Below, piece by piece: positions 9,990-19,161 of a stretch of 61,141 nucleotides of DNA. How positions within the stretch are numbered: position 1 is the stretch's first letter; each line of letters starts with the position of its first letter. The position numbers and the translations under genes are program-made. The stretch lies in the IMG/VR virus record IMGVR_UViG_3300037963_003681, positions 1 through 61,141 of that record; one strand, given 5' to 3'. Below the pieces are notes generated by a model, which saw only the letters and a list, made by a program, of their open reading frames with translations, ran no database searches and had not been told where the DNA came from. Source of the stretch: a virus.

Positions 9990-10964
9990 TTATATGATGG
10001 TTTCAGACGTTATTCTAATTGTACACCAATGCAAATTTTTATTTAGACTTTCCATATCCAAAATAGCCAAATTTTTGATATAAGTCTTATTCCAAAAGTA
10101 TTTATCAACTAAATCGTAATACATTAATCCCGTAGGATTTTTAGCTCCTCTGTAATCTATAGGGCTAACGCCACTATTGACAACTTTTTGTATATCATAC
10201 AAGTCTATGTTCATTTCTTTTTGTAGTCTAATTATATCCGTAATTCTATTTTTATCTGCTGCATTTTCAGTAAAAACATGCAGTAAAATGTCCTGTCCAA
10301 CATTATGTGTAAGACTACCTATTTGCCAGGGTTCCGCATAACTTCGAGCAATAGGCTCTATGATAATGCAGGGCATCTGAACTCTATGATTTGCAGATAA
10401 ATTATACTCACCTTTATTTGTTTGATTAATTTGTGGACTAGGCTGATAAGTTAATTCTTGTAATTCTTTCCAGTATGGATTAGTACTACTTTTATAAACT
10501 TGACACCATCTGTAAGAATAATCAAGCTGTACCTTGCTACTTTTAGATATAGCCTTATCAAAAACTACCTGTCCCAGTGGGTAATTAATATAATAACCCG
10601 TATTAGCAACTCCTGTAGGGCCTGGAACATGGGTTCCATTGACACTTACTCCAGAGATACTATTAGGCGTATTATTGTCATTTACTCCATCAAAATAATA
10701 AAAACCACTCTCCCAAACCCAATCTTTTTTAGGAGATTGCCAAACTTGTCCTACTTTATATCCGGGAGTATCTGTGGTTTTAAGTTCGTGAAATGTACCA
10801 CCGTATAGACCACTAGAGGGTATATTGACATTAACAAACCCACCGATATTAAGAAAGCCCCAATCTAAGAAAGCTTTCATATTTTCTTCTAATTCGTTAA
10901 TTAGTGTGTTTTCTGTTAATCTGGCAACTTTATTAAAAACAGAATATTGCGGTAGGCTACTCAT
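9990..10964 (-). CDS. Neck or tail-completion protein (structural, putative)
   Basis: 324 residues, not assigned to a family with certainty. A predicted helix at residues ~15-40 precedes beta-rich sequence with many aromatic residues (WVWESGFYYFDGVND, LDYSYRWCQVY) and a C-terminal beta-strand region ending LHWCTIRITSETII. Position directly after the 218-residue neck protein (start overlaps its end by four bases) and before the tail tube points to tail terminator or completion. The stretch IGSLTHNVGQDILLHVFTENAADKNRITDII resembles the layout of tail terminator proteins (measured strand, then helix), but this is a judgement by eye. Confidence 0.6.
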   Translation of the reverse strand: MSSLPQYSVFNKVARLTENTLINELEENMKAFLDWGFLNIGGFVNVNIPSSGLYGGTFHELKTTDTPGYKVGQVWQSPKKDWVWESGFYYFDGVNDNNTPNSISGVSVNGTHVPGPTGVANTGYYINYPLGQVVFDKAISKSSKVQLDYSYRWCQVYKSSTNPYWKELQELTYQPSPQINQTNKGEYNLSANHRVQMPCIIIEPIARSYAEPWQIGSLTHNVGQDILLHVFTENAADKNRITDIIRLQKEMNIDLYDIQKVVNSGVSPIDYRGAKNPTGLMYYDLVDKYFWNKTYIKNLAILDMESLNKNLHWCTIRITSETII

Positions 10965-11617
10965 AGACTTCTCTCCAATTCAGACTGCATCATTGTTTCT
11001 ATTTTAGAATCTAACTGACTAATAGCTCTATACACCCAATTATTGTCAGCAACACCAACATACTTAGCTGGCATACGCCAATTTTTGGGCGATTTAATCA
11101 TAACAGCATTTCCTGTTCTAGATCTCTTACTTGGTCCTATTTTTATGGTATAATCTCTAACTAAAATATCTCCACCTCCTAATAATAACCAGTATAGCCA
11201 CGGTATCGCAGAACCCGTTTTTTTATCTATTATAGTAGCTTGATCCATACCTAATACATCAGAATAGTCTTGTTTAATCATACCTATAGATATACCACCA
11301 TTTAATGCAGAACCGGTTGGTACTACTCTTTTAACTGTAACTTCTACATTATTGACCCACGCATCAACTATGGCATTAACTCGCGCTGCAGGATTAGGAA
11401 TACCTAGCTCATCTTTTAACTGACCTCTTAAAAGAGATTGATATTCTCCTTCACTTTGAATAGCTTCTTTGACAATTGATTGTAGTTGTTTTTTTATTCT
11501 TTCTGATGCTTTAGTAAATCCACGATTGATTTCTACAGCTAAAGATTGTAGAATTTTTTGTTGTATATCTGTATTTGAATTTAAAAGCTTTAAGCTTATA
11601 TTCATGATTTTTGCCAC
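10961..11617 (-). CDS. HK97 gp10-like neck / head-tail joining protein (putative)
   Basis: 218 residues. An N-terminal helical region (~15-70, with amphipathic repeats) is followed by a compact domain with IPWLYWLLLGGGDILVRDY and a C-terminal WVYRAISQLDSKIETMM helix. The order helix bundle, beta sheet and C-terminal helix, together with Trp-rich core motifs, is what neck proteins of the HK97 gp10 type show. It overlaps the upstream zinc-motif gene by 16 bases and the downstream gene by four, so it belongs to one coupled neck cassette. Probable role: joining the filled head to the tail. Exact homology needs a profile search. Confidence 0.6.
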   Translation of the reverse strand: MAKIMNISLKLLNSNTDIQQKILQSLAVEINRGFTKASERIKKQLQSIVKEAIQSEGEYQSLLRGQLKDELGIPNPAARVNAIVDAWVNNVEVTVKRVVPTGSALNGGISIGMIKQDYSDVLGMDQATIIDKKTGSAIPWLYWLLLGGGDILVRDYTIKIGPSKRSRTGNAVMIKSPKNWRMPAKYVGVADNNWVYRAISQLDSKIETMMQSELERSL

Positions 11618-12120
11618 ATAGTAATAATATAATCATTAGAACCTAAACCTACTGGATTAGGCTCACCCGCTCTAGAATATCTGTAATTACCATAAGTTGA
11701 AATATTATTATCAATAATCATATTTTTACAATTTTTAAGTTTAGGTAGTAATGTAATAGAGCATATGCTTTGTACCATACCATCAGATATATTGATGGAA
11801 TCTGAACCCCAATTCATCCAATATTTACTATCAAAAATAATAGCTAGATTGACAATTTCATCTTTAGAACTATCAATAAAACCAAATCCATTACATACTG
11901 GACATATTGTTTCGTGAGCAAAATAAACATGGGGATTAGGCTTAGGTTTATTGGCTGATCTTTGTGTTATAGGATCAAACTCACAATTATAACATAAATC
12001 TCTTTTTATAGATTCAAATTCTAGAGTACATGGTACAGTTAGGGCGTTGGCTGCCAATAGCGTATCTATAGAATCTTTAAATAGTTTTTTAAATTCAGGA
12101 GTAATTACTTTATCAAACAT
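11602..12120 (-). CDS. Head closure/neck protein with four-cysteine zinc knuckle (putative)
   Basis: 172 residues. Two Cys pairs, CYNC (~43-46) and CPVC (~73-76), bracket a ~25-residue loop containing His-Val-Tyr-Phe-Ala-His. This is a credible zinc-binding site that would hold the loop together. The rest is beta-rich. It is the first gene of the neck cassette and overlaps the gp10-like gene. Small proteins with such a Cys4 knuckle are found among head closure and stopper proteins of environmental phages, but I cannot name the family with certainty. RBS region upstream is AGAGGT. Confidence 0.55.
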   Translation of the reverse strand: MFDKVITPEFKKLFKDSIDTLLAANALTVPCTLEFESIKRDLCYNCEFDPITQRSANKPKPNPHVYFAHETICPVCNGFGFIDSSKDEIVNLAIIFDSKYWMNWGSDSINISDGMVQSICSITLLPKLKNCKNMIIDNNISTYGNYRYSRAGEPNPVGLGSNDYIITMWQKS

Positions 12121-12140
12121 TTTATACCTCTATTTTATTA

Positions 12141-15100
12141 TTAATAACCGCCACCATAACCACCACCTCCACCACCTCCACCTCCATCAGCAGATTGGTA
12201 AATGGTAATAGTTTGAGTGTCGGTCACAGTAGATGATGCGGAAACGGAAGAAGCTTGTACTGTTACGATTACAGTCTGATCAGTGTCGGTATCTAAGTCT
12301 GTTGTTGTAAGTGTTGTAGTAGAACCGCTTGAACTTGATAATGCTGTGCCAGCTACAGAATTTATACTCCAAGCATAAACTACATCACTAGCAGTACCAA
12401 CATAACTAGCACTTAATGCAACATTCGATCCACCATTTACAGTAGTATTAGAGCTTATAGTAACTGATGTAAGTGTTGGTGTGCTAGAATCAGAGCTTTG
12501 TACAACAGTAATGGTCTTTGTTGTACTTACGCTAGTTCCAGCAGAAGCAGACGTTCCTGTTAAAGTTACGGTAACGGTTTGATCTGTATCTGTATCTAAA
12601 TCAGTAGTATTAAGAGTTGTAGATGATCCTGTAGCACTGGAAAGCGTTACACCTGTAGCAGAGCTAACGCTCCATGAATATGTGACATCTGTAGCGGTAC
12701 CTGCTTTAGAGGCCGTAAGGGTTAAACCAGAACCGCCTGTGACCGTAGATAAAGATAAAATATTTACATGAGTTAATGTAGGAGTTGGAGAGGTGCAAGA
12801 ATTATCGTATATTAAGTTATCTTGACCTCCCATATAGCCATGATAGTAACATTCATAAGAGGTAGTACTAAAGTCTCCACTAAAGATACCTGTCACACTA
12901 CCATAATAGAAAGTATAAGTATTACCATCTAAAGCCGCCTTGCTACCAACGGATGTAGTACCTGAGTATGCTATAGGTTTACTATTATTGTGGAAAGCTA
13001 TAGGATGATTAGATGGGACGTTGTTCAATACATAAGTTCCTGTATTAGCCTTAAATCTGTAAGAACTACTAGAATTACCATCAAAGACATATTTGTTACC
13101 ATCTCCTGTATTGGCTACAGTAACATCTATACTTCCATCTAAACATACGTCTGTTTTAGCAGGAGTAAGGGAATCGCAATCGTAGTTACCATGATAATGT
13201 TGCGACAATCCGTTAGGCATCCAATATACTACACTTAATACTGTGTGCTGGTGTGATGTTCCGTTGCCGTTTGGATCCCTATTAGAATCATATTCTGATG
13301 AATACAATGGATAATATCCATTAACGCAAACAGGCGATTCTGAATGATCGAGAAGGAATGATGTAGTTGCAGTCAATGTGTTGAAAGCACTATCAGATTT
13401 CACAGTTAAAGATATGTTGACATTCTCATCATTTCTTTGGGCTATGTTAGTAGTCCCTATAGGATAGAATGTGCCAGTATTTGTTCCTGATCCAGAAGCA
13501 TACGGGCTACCTATAATACTCCAAGTATATTCAAGATCAGTAGCTGTACCTACTGTGGTGCTACCCAATATCAAACCAGAGCCAGCTAGTAGCGAAGAAA
13601 CACCTGAGGTTATATTCAAACTAGTAAATGTAGTACCCTCTAATATATTGATTGTATATGCTTTTTCAAAGAATCTATTTGTTTGATCTGTAGTTCTCAA
13701 CCTAATATTGTGTGTAGGTTTAATGCCGTGACTAAGGATAGAATTAGTACGTAATTCGTTATTGACAATAGTAAAGTTGCTGTTGTCTGTATCATTTGTT
13801 CCTGTGACCAAACTGTATGTAAATGTGTCATTGTTGTTAGAGTCGGTTGTACTTAATGTACCAAGAATAGTTCCAACTGGAGCCTTTTCACTAATCGAAG
13901 TTGTGGATAGCGTAAGATCTGTTGGTGCAGTAGGATGAACAAATGGGACTCCATTAGGCATGTAGTATAATTGAGCGTTAATAGTATGTGTATGATACGT
14001 GCCATCTCCACCATTTAATAAACCGTAAGTACTAGCTGAATTAGCATCTAAGAAGACAGGGAAGTATCCATCAACAGTTAATGGTACTAACGATGGTGTT
14101 ATATCTTGACTGACCTTTTGTTGCTTAGAAAATGGACCCATGATATATGGATATTCAGGAACAACTAAACCACTACTAGTAAAAGTTAAATAGTACGCAT
14201 AGGTACCTTTCGGATATTCAGGTGTAACAGAATATCTACCATTGTATTGGTCTAATAAACCAGAGCCTTCAGCGTATTCGTAATCTTGAATAAATGCACC
14301 TGCAGTTAAATTATATGCAACATCATTAACAGAAATAGCATTTGTATACTTCCAATCTGCGGGTCTGTGTTCATCAGTAGGTTTGGTAATATATGAACTA
14401 GTCATTAAAGTACATGGCGATGAAGTATTTTCAGAATTTTCGTATCCAAAAGGACCATATATAGGATATCCATCAAAACTAAAACCTATAATTTTAGAAT
14501 GACCATTTGAATGTCTAAAGTAATCTCCATTAAAGTTACTACCGCTGTAATAAGGATTACTATTATAGACCTTGCTATCATCCCAACATCTTGTTAGAAA
14601 CTTACCATTATAGTACGCATATTTACTATCTTGATTTACATAACCTCCACAATCATCCATTTTGAAAAATGAACTGAAATGAGTCCTATTATATGTAAAG
14701 CCTGAAGGTGCAGCATAAACTCCTACTGCCTCCCCTGAAGCTCCGGGATTAGAAAATAATACTCCATTATTAAAGACGCCATTAAAACCTGTGTTAGCTG
14801 CTTCTGGAGATGATGTATTTGTAGCTCCTCTATATTGTAATTTAAAATTATATTCTTGATCTGCTATGGTATAATCATTAAAAAATGCACCTCTAGATGT
14901 AGAGCCATCATTAATTAAAGAAGAACCAGCTTTGGCTGGATAAGGATCTCCATCACTAGTAATAATTAAATTAGTTCCAGAAAAATATATGCTAGTTGTA
15001 CTATCATATGCTCCATCTATATTAGATATTTCTAGTCCGTCAGCAGTAAACCACACTTCATCAGGTAGAGCTATTCTTTTCCAGCTATTAAAATCAACGC

Positions 15101-16496
15101 ATAAATACACATAGTTTTCATCATAATAAACATCTCCAGCCCTGCCTCGTGTAGATGGACTATGTAAAGTTCCTGTAGTAAAAGGAGAAAATACTTTATC
15201 TAAACTAAATGTAAGAGATTTAAAACTATTGTTATATTCAAGTGTTATACCTCCAGTGCCAATAATATTTATTTTTTCATTATTACTTAGATTACAACTA
15301 ACTTGAGGTGTATCAGCATTAACAGGTGAATTACCAATGATCAGATTAACTGCTGATGGAGCAGGAAAATCTATAGAATCATTATCTACTTTCACATAAC
15401 CTAAATTATTCCACCTTGTGGTATTATCACCTATTTTTAATAATCTAGTATCTGTTTCATAGGCAGCTTCTCCTATAGCTAAAATAGGATTAATTCCTGT
15501 CCAATTAGCAGCAGTATCTCTTCTAATCCTAATACGTGTATAGTTAGCATGATTGAAGTCTAGAGGAGTAACAAATATTGGCTTTTCTGGAATGACTATA
15601 TTACTATCATCAGAAAATGGTCCAGTTCCCGCTCCATTGGTTGCTGCCACCCTAAAATAATATTGGTTATCATTTACCAAATTATTAACAATAGTGCTAG
15701 TACCAGTAATCGCTGTGCTAAATTGCGTCCATCCAGTATTAGCAGTATTGTCGTAGTATTCTACTGTGTACTTAGTAACGTCGTGTCCACCATTATCTAT
15801 TGGTGGTTGCCATGTTAATGTAGCGTAGGCATCTGCACCACTAGCTACAGGCAATAATGGCTTAGACGGAGGAACAGCATAATATGATATTACTGCTGAA
15901 TCAAAAGACATCGCCCTAAGTGTTTGTGTCCTTGTTGGTGCTTTAAATACTAAATAGAAATAATCGTTTGAACTATAGACTTCAGAAAAAACTAAACCAC
16001 TAACCGGCTCTGTTAAATCTAATTGTGTTCTAAAGTCTGGGTCACCTAAGAAATTTTTTGAAGTAGTACCTCCAAAATCATATACTGGAGTCTCAAAGAA
16101 TTGTGTTTCTATAAAATGTCCCTGACTAAAAGAAGGTACAAAATTAAAATTAGTACCAACTATGCCGCTAACATCTTGATTATAGCCAGAAATATTTTCA
16201 AATGAAATATTAAGATTAAAAGAACGTAGACTATCCTTAGGAATACCGGGTTGAAATTCTAGTACAGTCGCATAATCTCCAACTGTTTTTTGGGTAATAC
16301 CATGCTCAATTCCAGTGCCAGCATAATATCCAATCCAAGAAGGTAAAAAAGCACCTCCAGAAAGTGGACTACCTATGTCTGCGATTGGGGTTCCGTCACC
16401 AGCCTGCAATTCCGTAACATTGACTTCATAAATGTGAAAAGCATCAACACCATCTACAGGATAGTTTTGAAGAGTTTTAGATAGTATTATACTCAT
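12141..16496 (-). CDS. Large modular fibre: Fn3, Mtd-N-like, YHYH, cadherin-like and cupredoxin-like domains
   Basis: 1451 residues. In order: a unique N-terminal part (1-205); fibronectin III (~212-305, PSKPLLPV..YTVEYYDN..YYFRVAATNGAGTG); a domain like the N-terminus of major tropism determinants (~318-375, TRIRIRRDTAANW and LLKIGDNTTRW); a WKRIALP chip-like segment; a YHYH domain (~560-790, core FDGYPIYGPFGYEN); a His motif HTHTINAQLYYMPNG (~840); a cadherin-like repeat; a second His motif HQHTVLSVVYWMPNG (~1090); a cupredoxin-like segment (~1130-1240) with HPIAFH and CYYHGYMGG; two tandem Ig-like repeats each with TTDLDTDTDQTV; and a Gly/Tyr tail GGGGGGGGGGYGGGY. Probable receptor-binding or glycan-binding tail protein. 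Start overlaps the stop of the 878-residue gene (ATGA). Confidence 0.85.
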   Translation of the reverse strand: MSIILSKTLQNYPVDGVDAFHIYEVNVTELQAGDGTPIADIGSPLSGGAFLPSWIGYYAGTGIEHGITQKTVGDYATVLEFQPGIPKDSLRSFNLNISFENISGYNQDVSGIVGTNFNFVPSFSQGHFIETQFFETPVYDFGGTTSKNFLGDPDFRTQLDLTEPVSGLVFSEVYSSNDYFYLVFKAPTRTQTLRAMSFDSAVISYYAVPPSKPLLPVASGADAYATLTWQPPIDNGGHDVTKYTVEYYDNTANTGWTQFSTAITGTSTIVNNLVNDNQYYFRVAATNGAGTGPFSDDSNIVIPEKPIFVTPLDFNHANYTRIRIRRDTAANWTGINPILAIGEAAYETDTRLLKIGDNTTRWNNLGYVKVDNDSIDFPAPSAVNLIIGNSPVNADTPQVSCNLSNNEKINIIGTGGITLEYNNSFKSLTFSLDKVFSPFTTGTLHSPSTRGRAGDVYYDENYVYLCVDFNSWKRIALPDEVWFTADGLEISNIDGAYDSTTSIYFSGTNLIITSDGDPYPAKAGSSLINDGSTSRGAFFNDYTIADQEYNFKLQYRGATNTSSPEAANTGFNGVFNNGVLFSNPGASGEAVGVYAAPSGFTYNRTHFSSFFKMDDCGGYVNQDSKYAYYNGKFLTRCWDDSKVYNSNPYYSGSNFNGDYFRHSNGHSKIIGFSFDGYPIYGPFGYENSENTSSPCTLMTSSYITKPTDEHRPADWKYTNAISVNDVAYNLTAGAFIQDYEYAEGSGLLDQYNGRYSVTPEYPKGTYAYYLTFTSSGLVVPEYPYIMGPFSKQQKVSQDITPSLVPLTVDGYFPVFLDANSASTYGLLNGGDGTYHTHTINAQLYYMPNGVPFVHPTAPTDLTLSTTSISEKAPVGTILGTLSTTDSNNNDTFTYSLVTGTNDTDNSNFTIVNNELRTNSILSHGIKPTHNIRLRTTDQTNRFFEKAYTINILEGTTFTSLNITSGVSSLLAGSGLILGSTTVGTATDLEYTWSIIGSPYASGSGTNTGTFYPIGTTNIAQRNDENVNISLTVKSDSAFNTLTATTSFLLDHSESPVCVNGYYPLYSSEYDSNRDPNGNGTSHQHTVLSVVYWMPNGLSQHYHGNYDCDSLTPAKTDVCLDGSIDVTVANTGDGNKYVFDGNSSSSYRFKANTGTYVLNNVPSNHPIAFHNNSKPIAYSGTTSVGSKAALDGNTYTFYYGSVTGIFSGDFSTTSYECYYHGYMGGQDNLIYDNSCTSPTPTLTHVNILSLSTVTGGSGLTLTASKAGTATDVTYSWSVSSATGVTLSSATGSSTTLNTTDLDTDTDQTVTVTLTGTSASAGTSVSTTKTITVVQSSDSSTPTLTSVTISSNTTVNGGSNVALSASYVGTASDVVYAWSINSVAGTALSSSSGSTTTLTTTDLDTDTDQTVIVTVQASSVSASSTVTDTQTITIYQSADGGGGGGGGGYGGGY

Positions 16497-19129
16497 AGTT
16501 TTTTAACTCCCAACAAAAATCCGTTAACATCATTTATCAATCCTGTAGTCCACGGTTGATTATCAGGATCATTGTATTGATAAAATTGATGAATCCTACC
16601 ATATCTAGTTTTCGTTAATGTTTGCACATCTCCTAATTCTATATAGTTATCTACTTCAGCCTTCATTTCTACAGGAGGTGGGAAATTTTCGACATATCTT
16701 AAAGAATTTCTATTAAGTCTCCAACCATCAATATAACCATTGCCTTCAATTGCCAAAGGAACTCTTGTATTAGTATTTTGATAAGTACTCAGTCCGTAAT
16801 TAGCTTTTACAGCAGCATAAGCACCAAAATTTTTGGCTAACTGTAGTGAATCTTCCCAATAAAATAATTCATTATTACCTGTTCTACCACCAGCAGCGGT
16901 TGTAGTTTCACCCCAGCTTGTATATTGATAGATATTACTTAGATGATTATTGTCTTTATCACGTATAGTTAAGCCATAATTAGTACCAGATTGTCCATCA
17001 AGAAATGCAATCAGACCAGTAGATGTCCTGCTCAATGCTATATGATGCCAGCCTAAATCACCAATACCAGTAGTAGGAAAAGACAGATCTAAAATTCCTG
17101 TAAATGAGTTATTTCCAGGACCATCATCTGGTTGAGAACTTGAAGTTTTATAGGTAAGTGCGCCTGTACTAACAATGAGGTCCCACGAATGTTCAAGATA
17201 AACGGCAGCGTCTTGAAAATAAGTGAAACTGTCACTTCCGTGTCTATAACTTTTAGAAGCTATGGTGATTGTATCATTTAAACCTGAAAACTGAACCCAA
17301 GCTTCAAGAGTAAAATCCAAAGGATTAGGAGAACCAACATTGTCAGAATTACCATAAAATCCTCCGTTGCGAGCATTAAAATCAATATTCTTTGTCATAG
17401 AAATATCAAAATTACGTACAAATTCTCCACTATTAATTTTGAAACTACGAAAACCTATTCTAGCTTGTTCAGTAACAAACTCTCCACTTTTTTGGAATTC
17501 AAATTTATTGCGAGTCCTATCAAAAAACGGGTCAGTGTTCTCTTCAAAACTTAAAAACGCTACGATACCAGTACTTAAAACATCTGCATTTCCTGTATTC
17601 ATAACAGGTATATATCTTGTATCTAAAAATTCTTTCTTAGCTTGAGCATAAAATTTGATACCTCCAATAGCATCTTGAATAGTACCTAAAGCATTTGATG
17701 CGACTTTGTCAGGAGTTCCATAATTTCTTGTGTATCTCTCATATGGTACAGCTGTAATGGCTCCACTAACAGATGTAGAAATTTTACCAGTATCACCATC
17801 TAAATTTTTAAGAGCTAGTCTAGCACTTGAGGTATTGGTTGACCATTCATTAAGACCAGAATTAACATAATCATCCGATAAGTTACCATCGATACCAGGA
17901 ACAAACGGAACTACTTTAGCATTTTTACCTAGAAAAGTACTAGTAGTACCAACATTATCCGATAATATAACATCATCAATAAGTGTCATACTGCCTTTAC
18001 CATAATAAATATTATCTAAATTATTACCTATATAATAGGCACTTGCATATTGTGGTTGAATTGTTTTAACATCTTCCCAATCCAAACTTCCATTGTAAGT
18101 TCTATTAAAAAATCTAATATTATCATAATTAAATCCACTAATATAAATTTTGTCTTCCCAATTGTCTTTATCTGAGACAGTATCATCTGTTGGTATTTTA
18201 AGCAGATCTACGTCTTCTAATTTAATTTGTAAATATGGCACCGCTCCTGTTCCAACAACACCAAATTGTAAATGGCACCATCTACTAATAGGACACAAAA
18301 CATTTTCTCTATAATAATTAATACCATCAAACTGATAATCCCAATGTTCAGCATCTACAGTTAATATTCTACCGGGCATGTTTCCGCTATTATTAGTAGA
18401 TCTAGTTCCAAAAACAGATCTTACTCTATAATTATTTAAATCGTTCGTGATATTCATATCAAAATGACCACTAACACCTTGTGTTTGTTCAACTTCAATA
18501 GCCATCGTCATTTTTTGATTTTCTAAGGTTTCAAGATGATTACCTGTAACTTTCACAGCATGTAAAATTAATCCTGTAACATTTCCGCTACAGAAAGCCA
18601 CTATAGGATGTTTACTGTCAAATCGACCATCTTTATCACTAGAAGCATAATTTGTATCTTTAGTTTCAAGACCTAATATGCGAGTAGTCAAAAATGTGCT
18701 ATCACCAGAAGGTCTATTGAAACCACTGAGTTGAACATATGTAATAGGAGCCAAAGCATTAGTGTCAGAAATATCTAAATTACTTAATGCAAGAAAACCT
18801 GGAGGTGCTCCAAATCCAGGATAACCATTTCCACTATGATTATAGCTCGTACCTGATACTAAAGAGGATCTATATATACCAGTAGGTAAAATACCATTGT
18901 TAGGAGAATAAAAATTATAATAACCAGGACCAAAACCATTTGTACTACCATCGTCATCATACTCAAAATTAGCATCAGGATAATTAGTTGAATTATGATT
19001 ATAGCTATATCCACCAAAAGAATACTTAGCATATTCCAGGGGTTGCCCAGGCTGATAACTCCAGTGATTTGGGTCTAAATCTTTAGTAATAGTACAACGG
19101 TCAAATCCGTCGAAAAATAATATTGACAT
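16493..19129 (-). CDS. Fibre/adhesin with LamG (concanavalin-like) domain
   Basis: 878 residues, start ATG 19129 with AAGGAG upstream. N-terminus MSILFFDGFDRC resembles other environmental phage structural proteins that open with a FDGFD motif. Residues ~130-400 hold a jelly-roll-like beta domain that also has concanavalin character. A central segment GSMTLIDDVILSD..FLGKNAKV recurs in phage virion proteins. Residues ~590-720 are a clear laminin-G/pentraxin-like fold: LDFTLEAWVQFSG, then GWHHIALSRTSTGLIAFLDGQ. Likely binds host-surface carbohydrate. Part of the five-gene fibre cassette; it ends four bases into the next gene. Confidence 0.8.
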   Translation of the reverse strand: MSILFFDGFDRCTITKDLDPNHWSYQPGQPLEYAKYSFGGYSYNHNSTNYPDANFEYDDDGSTNGFGPGYYNFYSPNNGILPTGIYRSSLVSGTSYNHSGNGYPGFGAPPGFLALSNLDISDTNALAPITYVQLSGFNRPSGDSTFLTTRILGLETKDTNYASSDKDGRFDSKHPIVAFCSGNVTGLILHAVKVTGNHLETLENQKMTMAIEVEQTQGVSGHFDMNITNDLNNYRVRSVFGTRSTNNSGNMPGRILTVDAEHWDYQFDGINYYRENVLCPISRWCHLQFGVVGTGAVPYLQIKLEDVDLLKIPTDDTVSDKDNWEDKIYISGFNYDNIRFFNRTYNGSLDWEDVKTIQPQYASAYYIGNNLDNIYYGKGSMTLIDDVILSDNVGTTSTFLGKNAKVVPFVPGIDGNLSDDYVNSGLNEWSTNTSSARLALKNLDGDTGKISTSVSGAITAVPYERYTRNYGTPDKVASNALGTIQDAIGGIKFYAQAKKEFLDTRYIPVMNTGNADVLSTGIVAFLSFEENTDPFFDRTRNKFEFQKSGEFVTEQARIGFRSFKINSGEFVRNFDISMTKNIDFNARNGGFYGNSDNVGSPNPLDFTLEAWVQFSGLNDTITIASKSYRHGSDSFTYFQDAAVYLEHSWDLIVSTGALTYKTSSSQPDDGPGNNSFTGILDLSFPTTGIGDLGWHHIALSRTSTGLIAFLDGQSGTNYGLTIRDKDNNHLSNIYQYTSWGETTTAAGGRTGNNELFYWEDSLQLAKNFGAYAAVKANYGLSTYQNTNTRVPLAIEGNGYIDGWRLNRNSLRYVENFPPPVEMKAEVDNYIELGDVQTLTKTRYGRIHQFYQYNDPDNQPWTTGLINDVNGFLLGVKKL

Positions 19130-19161
19130 TATATCTCCTTAATACCTTTAATATACCCCTT

